DNA of 24,796 bases, from the IMG/VR virus record IMGVR_UViG_3300006749_000117, positions 1-24,796 of that record, one strand, 5' to 3'. The translations under genes were made by a program, and so were the position numbers. This document shows, piece after piece, positions 1-6,377 of the stretch (its first letter is position 1; every line of letters begins with the position of its first letter). This DNA comes from a virus. Below the pieces are notes generated by a model that was given only the letters and a program-made list of their open reading frames with translations, was not told the DNA's origin and ran no database searches.

Positions 1-2
1 AC

Positions 3-686
3 GACGTATGCGCTATTGAAACACCGACGCTGACGGCCAGCTGGCGGCCAGTGGCACACGGGCGCACGATTGAAGCGCTAGAAAATGCGGCAAATGCGCA
101 CGGCTTGGACGTCGTGCAGTCGAAGCATTTGCTATCTCGCGAAGGCGCGCGATATTTTGGCTTGTTTCAAGTCAATATTCCGAGCGCTAGCGGCGACATT
201 GCAAGCGTGCTAGGTTTGCGCAATTCACACGACAAAGCATTCCGCGCTGGTATAATGGCGGGCGATGCGCCGTTTGTTTGCAGTAATCTATGCTTTCATA
301 ACGAAATTGTGCTCGGCCGAAAGCATACGGCTGGCATGAATTTGCGCGTGCTCGGCCAGCTAATGCTCGAAGCTATTGACCGACTAATCAGCGCGCGCGG
401 CGTTATTGATGACCGCAACGAGCGAATGCGCAATGTTACTTGCTCGGACCGCCAAGCGCACGATATTATATTGAAGGCCGCACGCAATGGCGCGTGTGCG
501 CCGTCGCATATCGGGAAAGTTGCGGACCAGTGGCACAAGCCAGAACACGCCGAATTTTCGGGCGAGAAAAACGTTTGGCGCCTACAGAACGCGTTTACAA
601 ACGTGTGGCGTGGCACGCCGAGCGCAACGGCCAGTCGATCAGCGGCGCTGGCGCAGGTAATAAACGCCGAAACGGCTTGCGTTTAA
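3..686 (+). CDS. DUF932-type phage/plasmid protein, 5' end cut off by window
   Basis: The reading frame is open to the first base, so the gene starts upstream. A GTG at 51 is only an internal valine: the codons before it encode PTLTASWRPVAHG, which matches the 'PT..WRP..H' N-terminal motif of DUF932 (TIGR03299-like) proteins. Further family signatures follow: 'RYFGLFQV', 'GLRNSHDKAFRAGIM', then 'FVCSNLCFHNEIV' and 'RKHTAGM'. The biochemical role of the family is unknown; members occur on phages and plasmids. The codons use GCG, GGC and AGC heavily, unlike the T7-like genes downstream. An intrinsic terminator follows the stop within 35 bases. Identification as DUF932 is from recognised motifs; I cannot assign a function. 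Confidence 0.75.
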   Translation, partial: DVCAIETPTLTASWRPVAHGRTIEALENAANAHGLDVVQSKHLLSREGARYFGLFQVNIPSASGDIASVLGLRNSHDKAFRAGIMAGDAPFVCSNLCFHNEIVLGRKHTAGMNLRVLGQLMLEAIDRLISARGVIDDRNERMRNVTCSDRQAHDIILKAARNGACAPSHIGKVADQWHKPEHAEFSGEKNVWRLQNAFTNVWRGTPSATASRSAALAQVINAETACV

Positions 687-716
687 AACTGCAGACTAAG
701 CTTAAATGCTTTGCAA

Positions 717-740
717 GGTCGCCGAAAGGCGGCCTTTTTT
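717..740 (+). terminator. Intrinsic terminator after the DUF932-type gene
   Basis: A 7-bp stem (GGTCGCC with GGCGGCC, one G-T wobble) closes a GAAA tetraloop and is followed directly by six T. It lies in the short gap between the DUF932-type gene and the gp88-like gene. Confidence 0.8.
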
Positions 741-747
741 GTGGCCT

Positions 748-1449
748 ATGTCTAAACATACACACAACAGCGGCCTAGCGCGGCCTTTAAAGCGCGATAT
801 ACTACAGCGAGCACACGAGACTTGTGGCACGCTTTCGCAACCCAGCAAAATGCCATGTTTTGGCTTTTCACTACCAGCGCAACGTTGCCAAGTAGGCGGC
901 AAACTGCAAAGCGTCAAAAATTCGACGTGCTTTAAATGCTATGCATTAAAAGGCAATTACTTGCGCGGCAATGTTCGCAACGCGCTAGAATTGCGCTACA
1001 GCAAGTTAATGCAGGCGCAGGCCAGCGGAAAGCTGGACCAGTGGGCCGAGCAAATGGCGGCGCAGATTAACGCTTGCGAGAAAAGCGGCTTTTTTAGATG
1101 GCACGACAGCGGCGACATACAAAGCGCGGCGCATTTGCTGGCCATCTTTAAAGCGTGCGAGTTAACGCCGCATATAAAGCACTGGTTGCCGACTCGCGAG
1201 CTAAAGCACACACGAGAGGCGCTAGCGGCGCGTAAAAAGCCAAGCAATCTCACAATTAGACTTAGCGCATTAAAGCGCGAGTTTCCGCCAAGCGCGGCCG
1301 TGGCTGAAAAGCTGGGCGTGCAAACTTCGACCGTAAGTTGGACCGATAGCGGCGCGACGTGTGGCGCCAATAAAAACGGCGGCGAATGCGGCGAATGTCG
1401 CGCGTGCTGGGCGCCAACTGTGGCTAATGTCGATTATCCGTTGCATTAA
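748..1449 (+). CDS. Cysteine-rich phage protein, gp88/DUF7227-like
   Basis: This 233-residue protein starts at the ATG at 748. The open frame reaches back to 706, but that part lies inside the terminator, so 748 is preferred. Four N-terminal cysteines (about C37, C47, C61, C64, the last pair as CFKC followed by YALKG) are followed by 'FFRWHDSGDIQS' near the middle and 'HWLPTRE'. A second cysteine cluster, CGANKNGGECGECRACW, lies near the C terminus. This pattern resembles phage 'gene product 88' type proteins of unknown function. The cysteine spacing suggests metal or Fe-S binding, which is inference. There is no Shine-Dalgarno sequence. Codon usage is like that of the DUF932-type gene, so both appear to belong to one transferred block. 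Confidence 0.7.
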   Translation: MSKHTHNSGLARPLKRDILQRAHETCGTLSQPSKMPCFGFSLPAQRCQVGGKLQSVKNSTCFKCYALKGNYLRGNVRNALELRYSKLMQAQASGKLDQWAEQMAAQINACEKSGFFRWHDSGDIQSAAHLLAIFKACELTPHIKHWLPTRELKHTREALAARKKPSNLTIRLSALKREFPPSAAVAEKLGVQTSTVSWTDSGATCGANKNGGECGECRACWAPTVANVDYPLH

Positions 1450-1450
1450 A

Positions 1451-1528
1451 ATGATTGCGCTAATATTAACGGCGGCCGTGCTTTCCGTGGGCGTGCTTTG
1501 TATAATCGGCGCTTTTATCGTGCGATAA
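1451..1528 (+). CDS. Putative 25-residue membrane micropeptide
   Basis: An ATG immediately after the gp88-like stop (one base between) opens a 25-residue frame, MIALILTAAVLSVGVLCIIG followed by AFIVR. It is almost entirely hydrophobic with a C-terminal arginine, as expected for one transmembrane helix oriented by the positive-inside rule. It uses the GCG/GGC-rich codons of the two upstream genes and would be translated by coupling. No homologue is recognised. It could be a holin-like or membrane-regulatory peptide, or a chance frame in GC-rich DNA. Short length keeps confidence modest. Confidence 0.45.
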   Translation: MIALILTAAVLSVGVLCIIGAFIVR

Positions 1529-1655
1529 ATTGACGGCGGCGCCGACGGCCAAACGAACGGCGGCCAGATTTGCGGCCCAAAATCGACGCAGCAATTTTCC
1601 ATACCCTAGGGGTAAAATTTTTATAATTATTTTTATTGACCAGCGAATTAAATTT

Positions 1656-1694
1656 CAGTCAAATCTGTTTTTTCGAGCAGTCAAATCTGTTTTT
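1656..1694 (+). repeat. Tandem pair of a 14-nt repeat (GTCAAATCTGTTTT)
   Basis: Two copies of CAGTCAAATCTGTTTTT lie 22 bp apart, about two helical turns, just upstream of the endolysin start. The region is noncoding and AT-rich. Further copies of the 14-nt core occur near 2035 and 2754. The spacing on one helix face suggests a protein-binding or promoter-linked site; the function is unknown. Confidence 0.75.
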
Positions 1695-1707
1695 CCACCA
1701 CAAATTT

Positions 1708-2079
1708 ATGACGTATCTGACAATTATTTTAGCACTAATCGCAGTAGAATCTACTGACAATGACAACGCAATAGGAGACGATGGGCTTGCTTACGGGTGC
1801 CTACAGATGCACGCGGCCTATGTGCAGGACGCCGCAGAGTATGCAGGGGAGCAGTGGGTGCATGGGGATGCGTTTGATCGGCAAACATCCATTGATATAT
1901 TCCTTGCTTACATGGCACGCTACGCAACCGAAGCCAGATTGGGCAGGGTTGTGACGGCCGAGGACATAGTGCGCATCCACAACGGCGGCCCGAACGGCTG
2001 GAAAAAAGAATCTACCAAACCACACTGGAACAAAGTCAAATCTGTTTTAGTTAACACACAACCACACACACAACCATGA
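1708..2079 (+). CDS. Small endolysin, lysozyme/transglycosylase-like
   Basis: This 123-residue protein starts at the ATG at 1708; the upstream open frame runs through the repeats and is not credible. The N-terminal segment 'LIAVESTDNDNAIGD' continues into 'GLAYGCLQM', the catalytic-glutamate and substrate-groove pattern of lysozyme-like/SLT-type enzymes, with E14 the likely acid. 'RIHNGGPNGWKKE' and 'HWNKVK' near the C terminus are typical of small phage and environmental members. It should cleave the peptidoglycan glycan strand at the end of infection. A cleavable signal peptide is not evident, because the hydrophobic start includes the catalytic helix. It overlaps the next gene by ATGA. A copy of the 14-nt repeat lies inside its 3' end, encoding VKSV. 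Lysozyme versus lytic transglycosylase chemistry cannot be decided here. Confidence 0.75.
   Translation: MTYLTIILALIAVESTDNDNAIGDDGLAYGCLQMHAAYVQDAAEYAGEQWVHGDAFDRQTSIDIFLAYMARYATEARLGRVVTAEDIVRIHNGGPNGWKKESTKPHWNKVKSVLVNTQPHTQP
2034..2049 (+). repeat. Third copy of the GTCAAATCTGTTTT repeat
   Basis: This copy lies within the 3' end of the endolysin gene. The 14-nt core is identical to the tandem pair at 1656-1694. Confidence 0.7.
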
Positions 2080-2357
2080 AAAAACTAATATACCAACTAC
2101 ACACAGAAGTGCAGGATGCACTTAACGAACCAGAGCCACACGATTATTACGAGCGGCTAGAAAGAATGGAAGCTTTAGTAAAGAAGCTTAGAGCTGAAAG
2201 CGAGGGAACTATGATTCTGTCTCGGACGGCATACAACAAGGGGTTTTCGGATGCTATGGCTGGGGACAACTTCAACCCGCCGTATAAGATTAATGATGAT
2301 CGGCACGCAGACTACTCTTTTGGATTTCAAATAGGATGCAAAGAATACGAGGCATAG
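2076..2357 (+). CDS. Hypothetical protein, 93 residues
   Basis: The start overlaps the endolysin stop by four bases (ATGA), indicating translational coupling. The first half is charged and helical (a Glu/Leu/Lys-rich segment around residues 20-45). The second half contains 'AYNKGFSDAMAGDNFNPPY' and 'YSFGFQIGCKEYEA', a pattern of aromatic and glycine residues seen in small phage proteins with 'G(F/Y)xDA' motifs. No function is recognised. No signal peptide or membrane segment is visible. Confidence 0.6.
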   Translation: MKKLIYQLHTEVQDALNEPEPHDYYERLERMEALVKKLRAESEGTMILSRTAYNKGFSDAMAGDNFNPPYKINDDRHADYSFGFQIGCKEYEA

Positions 2358-2362
2358 ATCAC

Positions 2363-2677
2363 ATGAAAAAGCCAATACAATACAATCGCTATCTTATCCA
2401 CCTCTCGATGATCAACCGTTACCTATGCTATCCTAAAAGCATGACGGCAAAGACGTATCATCGGAACAACAAGGACGACCTGCTTGAGATGGCAAAGGAT
2501 ATTAACCAGTTTGAGGATGCTGAGCTGGTAGCCTTGACGCCAGCAAGAGACGTTGAAATCCATGATGGTATGAAGTATACCAACACCAGAATAAATGGAG
2601 ACGAGATGCGCCTTTCTATGGCCGATGTTATACCTGTTGGGGGTCACACTCTCGCCGATCCTAACTCAAGCTTCTAA
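2363..2677 (+). CDS. Hypothetical protein, 104 residues
   Basis: The ATG at 2363 is chosen because it follows the previous stop by a few bases and has a weak GAGG upstream. The longer frame from 2336 would overlap the upstream gene. The protein is soluble and basic at the N terminus. It contains 'KTYHRNNKDDLLEMAKDI' and a C-terminal segment 'VIPVGGHTLADPNSSF'. I recognise no family. It is the last gene before the strong terminator at 2714 and probably belongs to the endolysin transcription unit. Confidence 0.55.
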   Translation: MKKPIQYNRYLIHLSMINRYLCYPKSMTAKTYHRNNKDDLLEMAKDINQFEDAELVALTPARDVEIHDGMKYTNTRINGDEMRLSMADVIPVGGHTLADPNSSF

Positions 2678-2713
2678 GGGTATTTTTGTCCCATTAAACG
2701 CTATTCCTGCCAC

Positions 2714-2752
2714 AAAGGGCCTGATTCGTAATGAGTCAGGTCCTTTTTCTTT
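2714..2752 (+). terminator. Strong intrinsic terminator ending the endolysin unit
   Basis: A 14-bp stem (AAAGGGCCTGATTC with GAGTCAGGTCCTTT, two G-T wobbles) closes a GTAAT loop and is followed by a T-rich tail. It separates the endolysin unit from the RNA polymerase gene. Confidence 0.85.
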
Positions 2753-2768
2753 GGTCAAATCTGTTTTT
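2753..2768 (+). repeat. Fourth copy of the GTCAAATCTGTTTT repeat
   Basis: This copy directly follows the terminator at 2714-2752 and precedes the AT-rich region upstream of the RNA polymerase gene. The core is identical to the other three copies. Confidence 0.7.
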
Positions 2769-2791
2769 CTGCTCATAGCGAACGATCAATC

Positions 2792-2823
2792 TTGACTCAC
2801 CTCTATATGTATACATATATAAT
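2792..2823 (+). promoter_or_regulatory. Candidate host-type promoter for the RNA polymerase gene
   Basis: TTGACT at 2792 is followed by TATATA at an 18-base spacing, overlapping TATAAT at 20 bases. It lies in the only sizeable noncoding gap upstream of the phage RNA polymerase, where a host-transcribed early promoter is expected. In such AT-rich DNA chance matches are common. A second TTGACA at 2929 has no well-spaced -10 box. Confidence 0.4.
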
Positions 2824-2842
2824 AGTTAATAACTTGTTAACA

Positions 2843-2925
2843 ACTAGTATAGAATACAGTTATAGCTACTTAAAGAAAGAGTTATACTACATTCTATACT
2901 ATATTCTATACAACTAGTTATACTA
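2843..2925 (+). repeat. TATAC-rich inverted and direct repeat cluster
   Basis: TAGTATAGAAT at 2845-2855 is perfectly inverted as ATTCTATACTA at 2891-2901, and that arm is repeated in tandem 12 bp on (ATTCTATAC at 2903). AGTTATACTA occurs at 2880 and again at 2916. The whole 80-bp segment is built from variants of TATAC. It sits between the candidate promoter and the RNA polymerase start, so it may be an operator array or a melting element of a replication origin; both are inference. Confidence 0.6.
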
Positions 2926-2966
2926 TACTTGACAGTTATAATAAAGTAATACTACAACTATCCTTA

Positions 2967-5375
2967 ATGCAGAAACTAGATTTTCCAAACAAGGATAAAA
3001 CAACAGAGACGGAGATGTTGTCAAAGGGAGTAGATAAACTCCGTTCTCACGTAGAGTCAGCTCGTAACAGGGAAGCAGAAGCTGAGACTTGTTACGGTCA
3101 ACGACTGCTACGAGAGGCTGTTCCTTTGTTAGTAGATGGGATTGAAGATTGGTTTAAGCAACAGCGTAAATCTCCTAATCCAAGTAACGCTTATCACGAA
3201 CTTTTTCAGCTGAGTCCTAAAGTTGTTTCATTCATAGCACTAAAAAGCATAGTAGATACACTGACACAGCGAAGGGCGTTAGCTTCTGCGGCTATAAAAC
3301 TAGGAGCACTTGTAGAGGATGAAGCACACTTCGGAGCATTCTCAGAACATCCTAACTTTAAACAGATACTACAGGGGGCTGACAAACGCCCTAACTATAA
3401 GAAGAAGCGATACTATGTTATCCACTCTGAGAGAGGTGAAGTATCAAAAGGATCGGCCGAAGAGTGGGAGCGGTGGGGAACTAGAATTAAGCTCCATATT
3501 GGAACTGTTCTAATTACACTGATCAAAGAGTATACTGGCTTGTTGGATTATGTTATGATCCAGACCACGAAGAGAGGGCCAGCTCGTTTTATACAGGCAA
3601 CGAAGAAAACTCAGGAGTGGATAGAAGAGATGATTCGTTATAACGAGGGTCTCGATCCTTTCTGGATGCCACTACAGGAGTTTCCTAAGCAGTGGGCAGA
3701 CAAGTGGAGTGGCGGTTACGATATAGAGAACGGCTTGCCGCCAGTCAGTATTATTAAAACAAAGGATAAAGCATTCTTACGCAAGAATGAGGAGCCTATG
3801 ACTGAGGTCATGTCCTGCCTTAATCATTTACAGAATACTCCGTGGTCTATTAACAAGCCAGTGTTCCAGACCCTATCAGATATATGGGATGATAATATAA
3901 AGATTGGATCACTACCAGCAAAGGAGGATGAGGAACTGCCGCCGCTGACCGAGGAGATGAAAGAGGACCCTAACGAACTTAAAATGTGGAAGCGTAGGGC
4001 CGCACAAGTTTACGAGTTTAACGCCTCCACGAAGAGTAGACGTCTGCTGGTAATGAATACAATCATGATGGCGAAGAAGTTTGCCGACAAAAGATTGTTC
4101 CTTCCGCACCAGTGTGACTTTCGGGGGCGTGCTTATGCGATCCCTGCTTACCTTAACCACATGGGGCCAGACTTTAGTAAAGGGCTGATGAGGTTTGAGG
4201 CTGAAGAACCAGTTACAACCGACGCTCAATTAAAGTGGCTTCACGTTCACGGCGCTAACACCTTCGGCATAAAAGGAACTTATGACCAGAGAGTAGCTTG
4301 GATAGAGGAGCATCAGGATAAAATTATAAACCTAGCTACAAACTACAGGGCTGAGTTAGATTTTTTAAATGAAGCTGACGAAACCTTTCAGTTTATAGCT
4401 TACGCTCACGAGTTTAAGCGTCTGCACGAGACTAAAGGCACCTTCAACACTACATTGCCTTGCCAGATGGATGGCACAAACAACGGCCTGCAAATTTTAG
4501 GGATGTTAACAAGAGATGAATCATCTTGTATTGCTACCAATGTGGCACCATCTGACATACCACAAGATATTTACGGTATTGTAGCCTTGAGAGCACGCGA
4601 GACGATGGCCCAAGACGATAACCCTTTTGCCAACCTATGGCTACAGTTTGGTATAACCAGAGCGTGTGCCAAACGCCCTACAATGACACAACCCTATGGC
4701 TCAACCCCGCATAGTTGCAGAGCCTATGTCAACGGTTGGTATCTTGAGCAAGTGAGAGCAGGTAAGCCTGATCCATTTGACGAGGAAACTCGGTTTCAAG
4801 CTACCGCCTACCTTTCAACTCATATCTGGAATGCCATCAGTCATGTTGTCGGCCGCCCAAGAGAAGCGATGGCTTGGCTACAGAAGACAGCAAGAAAGCT
4901 AGCCAACGCTGAGAAGCCTATGTATTGGGTCAGTCCCTCTGGCTTTCCTTGCTATCAGGCATATCCCAAGTGGATGGAGAAGTCTATCCGTACTAAGATA
5001 GGTGAGAAAGTATACCGCGTTAAGTTCCGTGAGGATACAGACAAGCTTTCCCCGAAACGGCAGGCGCAGGGCAGTTCCCCAAATTTTGTGCATAGTCTGG
5101 ATGCGGCTTGCCTACACCTAACCGTGAATCGATGCGCTGAACAGGGCATCAACAACTTTGCAATGGTTCATGACAGCTATGGCACACACTGCACGCAGGC
5201 CGATAAGCTTGCTTACGAGATACGCCAGTCAATGCACCAAATCTTTAGCGACGATCAGTTGTTAAACCTAAAAACACACCTAGAGCATATCAACGAGTTG
5301 ACACTCGACCCGTTGCCAGCTTATGGTTCCTTCGACATCAACGATGTCTTAAAATCAAAATATATATTCTCATGA
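2967..5375 (+). CDS. T7-like single-subunit DNA-dependent RNA polymerase
   Basis: This 802-residue protein (T7 gp1 is 883) transcribes the phage middle and late genes. Conserved blocks appear in order: 'DFRGRAYAIPAYLNHMGPDF' near residue 384; motif A 'QMDGTNNGLQ' with the catalytic Asp near 502; motif B 'KRPTMTQPYGS' near 570 with the conserved Tyr; a specificity-loop region near 678-704; then 'NFVHSLDAACLHL' and motif C 'MVHDSYG' with the second catalytic Asp near 734. The C terminus is 'YIFS', an aromatic foot comparable to FAFA in T7. The start has no Shine-Dalgarno sequence. The stop overlaps the ssDNA-binding protein start (ATGA). It is probably transcribed by host polymerase from the AT-rich region upstream. 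Confidence 0.97.
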   Translation: MQKLDFPNKDKTTETEMLSKGVDKLRSHVESARNREAEAETCYGQRLLREAVPLLVDGIEDWFKQQRKSPNPSNAYHELFQLSPKVVSFIALKSIVDTLTQRRALASAAIKLGALVEDEAHFGAFSEHPNFKQILQGADKRPNYKKKRYYVIHSERGEVSKGSAEEWERWGTRIKLHIGTVLITLIKEYTGLLDYVMIQTTKRGPARFIQATKKTQEWIEEMIRYNEGLDPFWMPLQEFPKQWADKWSGGYDIENGLPPVSIIKTKDKAFLRKNEEPMTEVMSCLNHLQNTPWSINKPVFQTLSDIWDDNIKIGSLPAKEDEELPPLTEEMKEDPNELKMWKRRAAQVYEFNASTKSRRLLVMNTIMMAKKFADKRLFLPHQCDFRGRAYAIPAYLNHMGPDFSKGLMRFEAEEPVTTDAQLKWLHVHGANTFGIKGTYDQRVAWIEEHQDKIINLATNYRAELDFLNEADETFQFIAYAHEFKRLHETKGTFNTTLPCQMDGTNNGLQILGMLTRDESSCIATNVAPSDIPQDIYGIVALRARETMAQDDNPFANLWLQFGITRACAKRPTMTQPYGSTPHSCRAYVNGWYLEQVRAGKPDPFDEETRFQATAYLSTHIWNAISHVVGRPREAMAWLQKTARKLANAEKPMYWVSPSGFPCYQAYPKWMEKSIRTKIGEKVYRVKFREDTDKLSPKRQAQGSSPNFVHSLDAACLHLTVNRCAEQGINNFAMVHDSYGTHCTQADKLAYEIRQSMHQIFSDDQLLNLKTHLEHINELTLDPLPAYGSFDINDVLKSKYIFS

Positions 5376-5971
5376 ATAAAAAAACCATAACCACACCAAA
5401 GGGGATTGCAAAATATCCTCACGTTAACGAACCCAACACTCGCTTCAACGCTATGGGCGAATACAGTTGTCATATTATTGTGTCCGATGAGGACGGTAAC
5501 GCATTCCGCGAAAAGGTCGAAAGTATTTTCGATGCTGAGTATGAGCGAGAGTGCATCATCCATAAAAAGAAACTCAAGAAGTCTGAGCACTTCCCTATCT
5601 TAAAAGACGAAGATGGCCAGTGGCTCATTAAGACAAAGCAGGTTGCTAAAGTAGAAGCTAAGAGCGGAGACGTCTACAGATTTGACGTTAAGCTTTTTGA
5701 TTCTAGTGGCAGTCCTGTTAAATCTGAGAACTGTAACGTAGGTAGCGGCAGTGAGGTCAAGTGTTCTGTAGAACCTCGCGCTTGGTATAATCCTAGTGTT
5801 GGCTTCGGCATGACGCTATCCTTACGTGCCGTTCAGGTAATTGATCTTGTTGAAGGTGGAGGCGGTAACGCTGATAGCTTTGGCTTTGGCCAAGAAGATG
5901 GCTTCAAGGCTGAGACCTTTGACGAAGCGCTTACCGACGAGGAGGCAGGTGTAGAAGCTCTTGATTTTTAG
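5372..5971 (+). CDS. Single-stranded DNA-binding protein, T7 gp2.5-like
   Basis: This 199-residue protein sits in the gp2.5 position, directly after RNA polymerase and before endonuclease I. The N-terminal part 'TPKGIAKYPHVNEPNTRF' followed by 'GEYSCHIIVS' is the hallmark of phage OB-fold SSBs of this type. The last 40 residues are glycine-poor and strongly acidic and end in a phenylalanine ('EEAGVEALDF'). In gp2.5 such a tail contacts DNA polymerase and primase/helicase. It should coat single-stranded DNA at the replication fork and support recombination. Translation is coupled to RNA polymerase by ATGA, and its last codons overlap the next gene by 11 bases. Confidence 0.88.
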   Translation: MNKKTITTPKGIAKYPHVNEPNTRFNAMGEYSCHIIVSDEDGNAFREKVESIFDAEYERECIIHKKKLKKSEHFPILKDEDGQWLIKTKQVAKVEAKSGDVYRFDVKLFDSSGSPVKSENCNVGSGSEVKCSVEPRAWYNPSVGFGMTLSLRAVQVIDLVEGGGGNADSFGFGQEDGFKAETFDEALTDEEAGVEALDF

Positions 5972-6377
5972 ATCAAAGTTTGAGCAGAAGGTTGCCTCGG
6001 CCCTAACGGATGCTGGGGCAACCTTTACCTACGAAGAGGATGTCATTCGTTTTGAACAGCCAGCGAAGGCTAGGCGATACACACCCGACTTTGTTTTACC
6101 TAACGGCATCATCCTTGAGGTTAAAGGCTTTCTTAGCCGAGACGACAGGATGAAACATAAGTGGATTAAGGAGCAACATCCTGATTTAGACATCCGCTTT
6201 GTATTCATGAATCCTAACACACGCATATCGAAACTATCTAAAACACGGTATCGGGAATGGGCTGACAAGCTCAAGTATCCTTGGTGCTGTGGACCACAAA
6301 TACCACAACAATGGCTGACTTACAATCCCTCCAAACACACCAACCCTGCCCCGACTGCGGAAGCAGAGACGCATTAA
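5961..6377 (+). CDS. Endonuclease I (Holliday junction resolvase), T7 gp3-like
   Basis: This 138-residue protein closely follows the T7 gp3 pattern: 'YTPDFVLPNGIILEVKG' and 'KEQHPDLDIRFVF'. The catalytic set E8, D43, E53 and K55 keeps the same spacing as E20, D55, E65 and K67 of T7 endonuclease I (35, 10 and 2 residues). It resolves branched DNA and degrades host DNA. The start is a TTG at 5961, inside the end of the SSB gene. The next in-frame ATG is well past the catalytic residues, so a rare start codon is required; GAGGAGG lies about 15 bases upstream. The 3' end overlaps the primase/helicase gene by 67 bases. Confidence 0.93.
   Translation: MIFRSKFEQKVASALTDAGATFTYEEDVIRFEQPAKARRYTPDFVLPNGIILEVKGFLSRDDRMKHKWIKEQHPDLDIRFVFMNPNTRISKLSKTRYREWADKLKYPWCCGPQIPQQWLTYNPSKHTNPAPTAEAETH

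Noticed and set aside
296-616. Reverse-strand frames such as this one and those at 996-1370 and 3912-4229
   Set aside because: They are antisense shadows of well-supported genes, with no independent spacing, motifs or start signals.
440-778. 112-residue frame overlapping the DUF932-type and gp88-like genes
   Set aside because: It lies mostly inside the DUF932-type gene in another frame and crosses the intrinsic terminator.
1603-1616. TACCC/GGGTA inverted repeat as a possible terminator
   Set aside because: The 5-bp arms flank only a three-base centre and the following T run is displaced, so it does not make a convincing hairpin terminator.
1636-1707. Upstream extension of the endolysin gene
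   Set aside because: The extra 24 residues are encoded by the tandem repeats; the ATG at 1708 begins right before the conserved catalytic region.
1530-1757. TTG-started 75-residue frame across the compositional boundary
   Set aside because: It runs from the GC-rich block through the 14-nt repeats, has no conserved pattern, overlaps the endolysin start and needs a weak start codon.
2929-2957. TTGACA at 2929 as a classic promoter
   Set aside because: The nearest TATAAT is only two bases downstream and the 17-base position reads CTACAA, so the hexamers do not form a standard promoter.
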